From Streptomyces sp. TLI_053 (GTDB taxonomy: Bacteria; Actinomycetota; Actinomycetes; Streptomycetales; Streptomycetaceae), in contig NZ_LT629775.1 in the NCBI RefSeq assembly GCF_900105395.1, positions 7,281,501-7,345,500 on the forward strand: a stretch of DNA of 64,000 nucleotides, read 5' to 3'. The position numbers and the translations under genes were made by a program. Shown here piece by piece: positions 63,828 to 64,000 of the stretch. The notes beneath the pieces are model-generated. The model ran no database searches. It worked only from the letters and a program-made list of their open reading frames with translations, and was not told where the DNA came from. Numbering within the stretch: the first letter of the stretch is position 1; the number at the start of each line of letters is the position of its first letter.

Positions 63828-64000
63828 ATGACCGATCTGGGTCGGGGCTACGGCCCCCAGGGCTCCGAGCCGTGGCAACCGGGAGACCCCGGGTACGGCG
63901 GTCAGCAGCCGGTCCCCGGTCAGCAGGACGGGCAGTGGCAGCAGAATCCCCAGCAGCAGCAGCAGCAGCAGTACGGCGACGGCGGCCAGGGCATGGGGCA
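63828..64000 (+). CDS. Probable second MltG-like protein, N-terminus only (partial)
   Basis: Only the first 57 codons are in the window. The start MTDLGRGYGPQGSEPWQPGD and a Gln/Gly-rich run with seven consecutive CAG codons (63951-63971) match, from memory, the disordered N-terminus of streptomycete MltG proteins (MTEYGRG...SEPWHPEDP). It therefore may be a second MltG, adjacent to the one at 62397. The catalytic part is outside the window, so the name is an inference. The ATG at 63828 follows AAGGGG. Confidence 0.55.
   Translation, partial: MTDLGRGYGPQGSEPWQPGDPGYGGQQPVPGQQDGQWQQNPQQQQQQQYGDGGQGMG

Overview
The window is a gene-dense, very GC-rich stretch of actinobacterial chromosome. A complete ssgB (the SsgA-like sporulation protein), PIM-type phospholipid genes, bald intrinsic terminators and GTG/TTG starts point to Streptomyces or a close relative such as Kitasatospora. 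From memory, the gene order runs largely parallel to the S. coelicolor block from about SCO1553 down to SCO1498 (ssgB SCO1541, thrS SCO1531, secD/secF SCO1516/1515, relA SCO1513). This is therefore mainly conserved core chromosome, not an island. I see no phage, IS element, CRISPR array, integrase or secondary-metabolite cluster.

Layout. 1-11,900: the tail of a uroporphyrinogen-III methyltransferase; a convergent gap holding two closely related perfect stem-loops; a membrane PAS/GAF/SpoIIE phosphatase; a SpoU/TrmH methyltransferase; a membrane Ser/Thr kinase; a tRNA operon (Gly, Cys, 4 x Val-GAC); pabB-pabC for p-aminobenzoate; a GNAT protein and a DsbA-like protein. 11,900-23,100: a membrane protein, a CGNR zinc-finger protein, ssgB, a PGPGW membrane protein, two tRNA-Val(CAC) genes, a DEDDh exonuclease, a DUF4365 protein with an unknown partner, thrS, a HIT protein, a large unknown membrane protein and a DCC protein. 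23,100-32,230: an EF-G-like GTPase, the phosphatidylinositol-phosphate/PIM genes (pgsA, acyltransferase, pimA), two small proteins, pdxS-pdxT for pyridoxal phosphate, and yebC.

32,230-41,750: ruvC-ruvA-ruvB (Holliday junction processing), yajC-secD-secF (protein export), apt and relA (purine salvage and (p)ppGpp). 41,795-43,570: a short accessory-looking cassette encoding a secreted lectin-like protein and a lipoprotein, in locally AT-richer DNA. 43,570-50,000: a DUF349 protein, a membrane-anchored cyclophilin, an MBL hydrolase, and hisS-aspS, all tightly packed. 50,000-64,000: a GNAT protein and a LysR regulator whose stop codons overlap, ppk2, rarA, rpsD with a long leader, a TPR protein, an NB-ARC/TPR ATPase, DUF948 and DUF6167 proteins, alaS, ruvX, mltG, and the start of a second gene that looks like another MltG.

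Most genes serve translation (four aminoacyl-tRNA synthetases, rpsD, eight tRNAs), recombination and repair, envelope lipid and peptidoglycan assembly, and stress signalling (relA, ppk2, SpoIIE phosphatase, kinase). The points most worth following up are the twin stem-loops at 233-348, the lectin/lipoprotein cassette, the rpsD leader and the tandem mltG-like genes. I found no convincing new multi-gene system. All functional calls rest on motifs read by eye; no database search was run.
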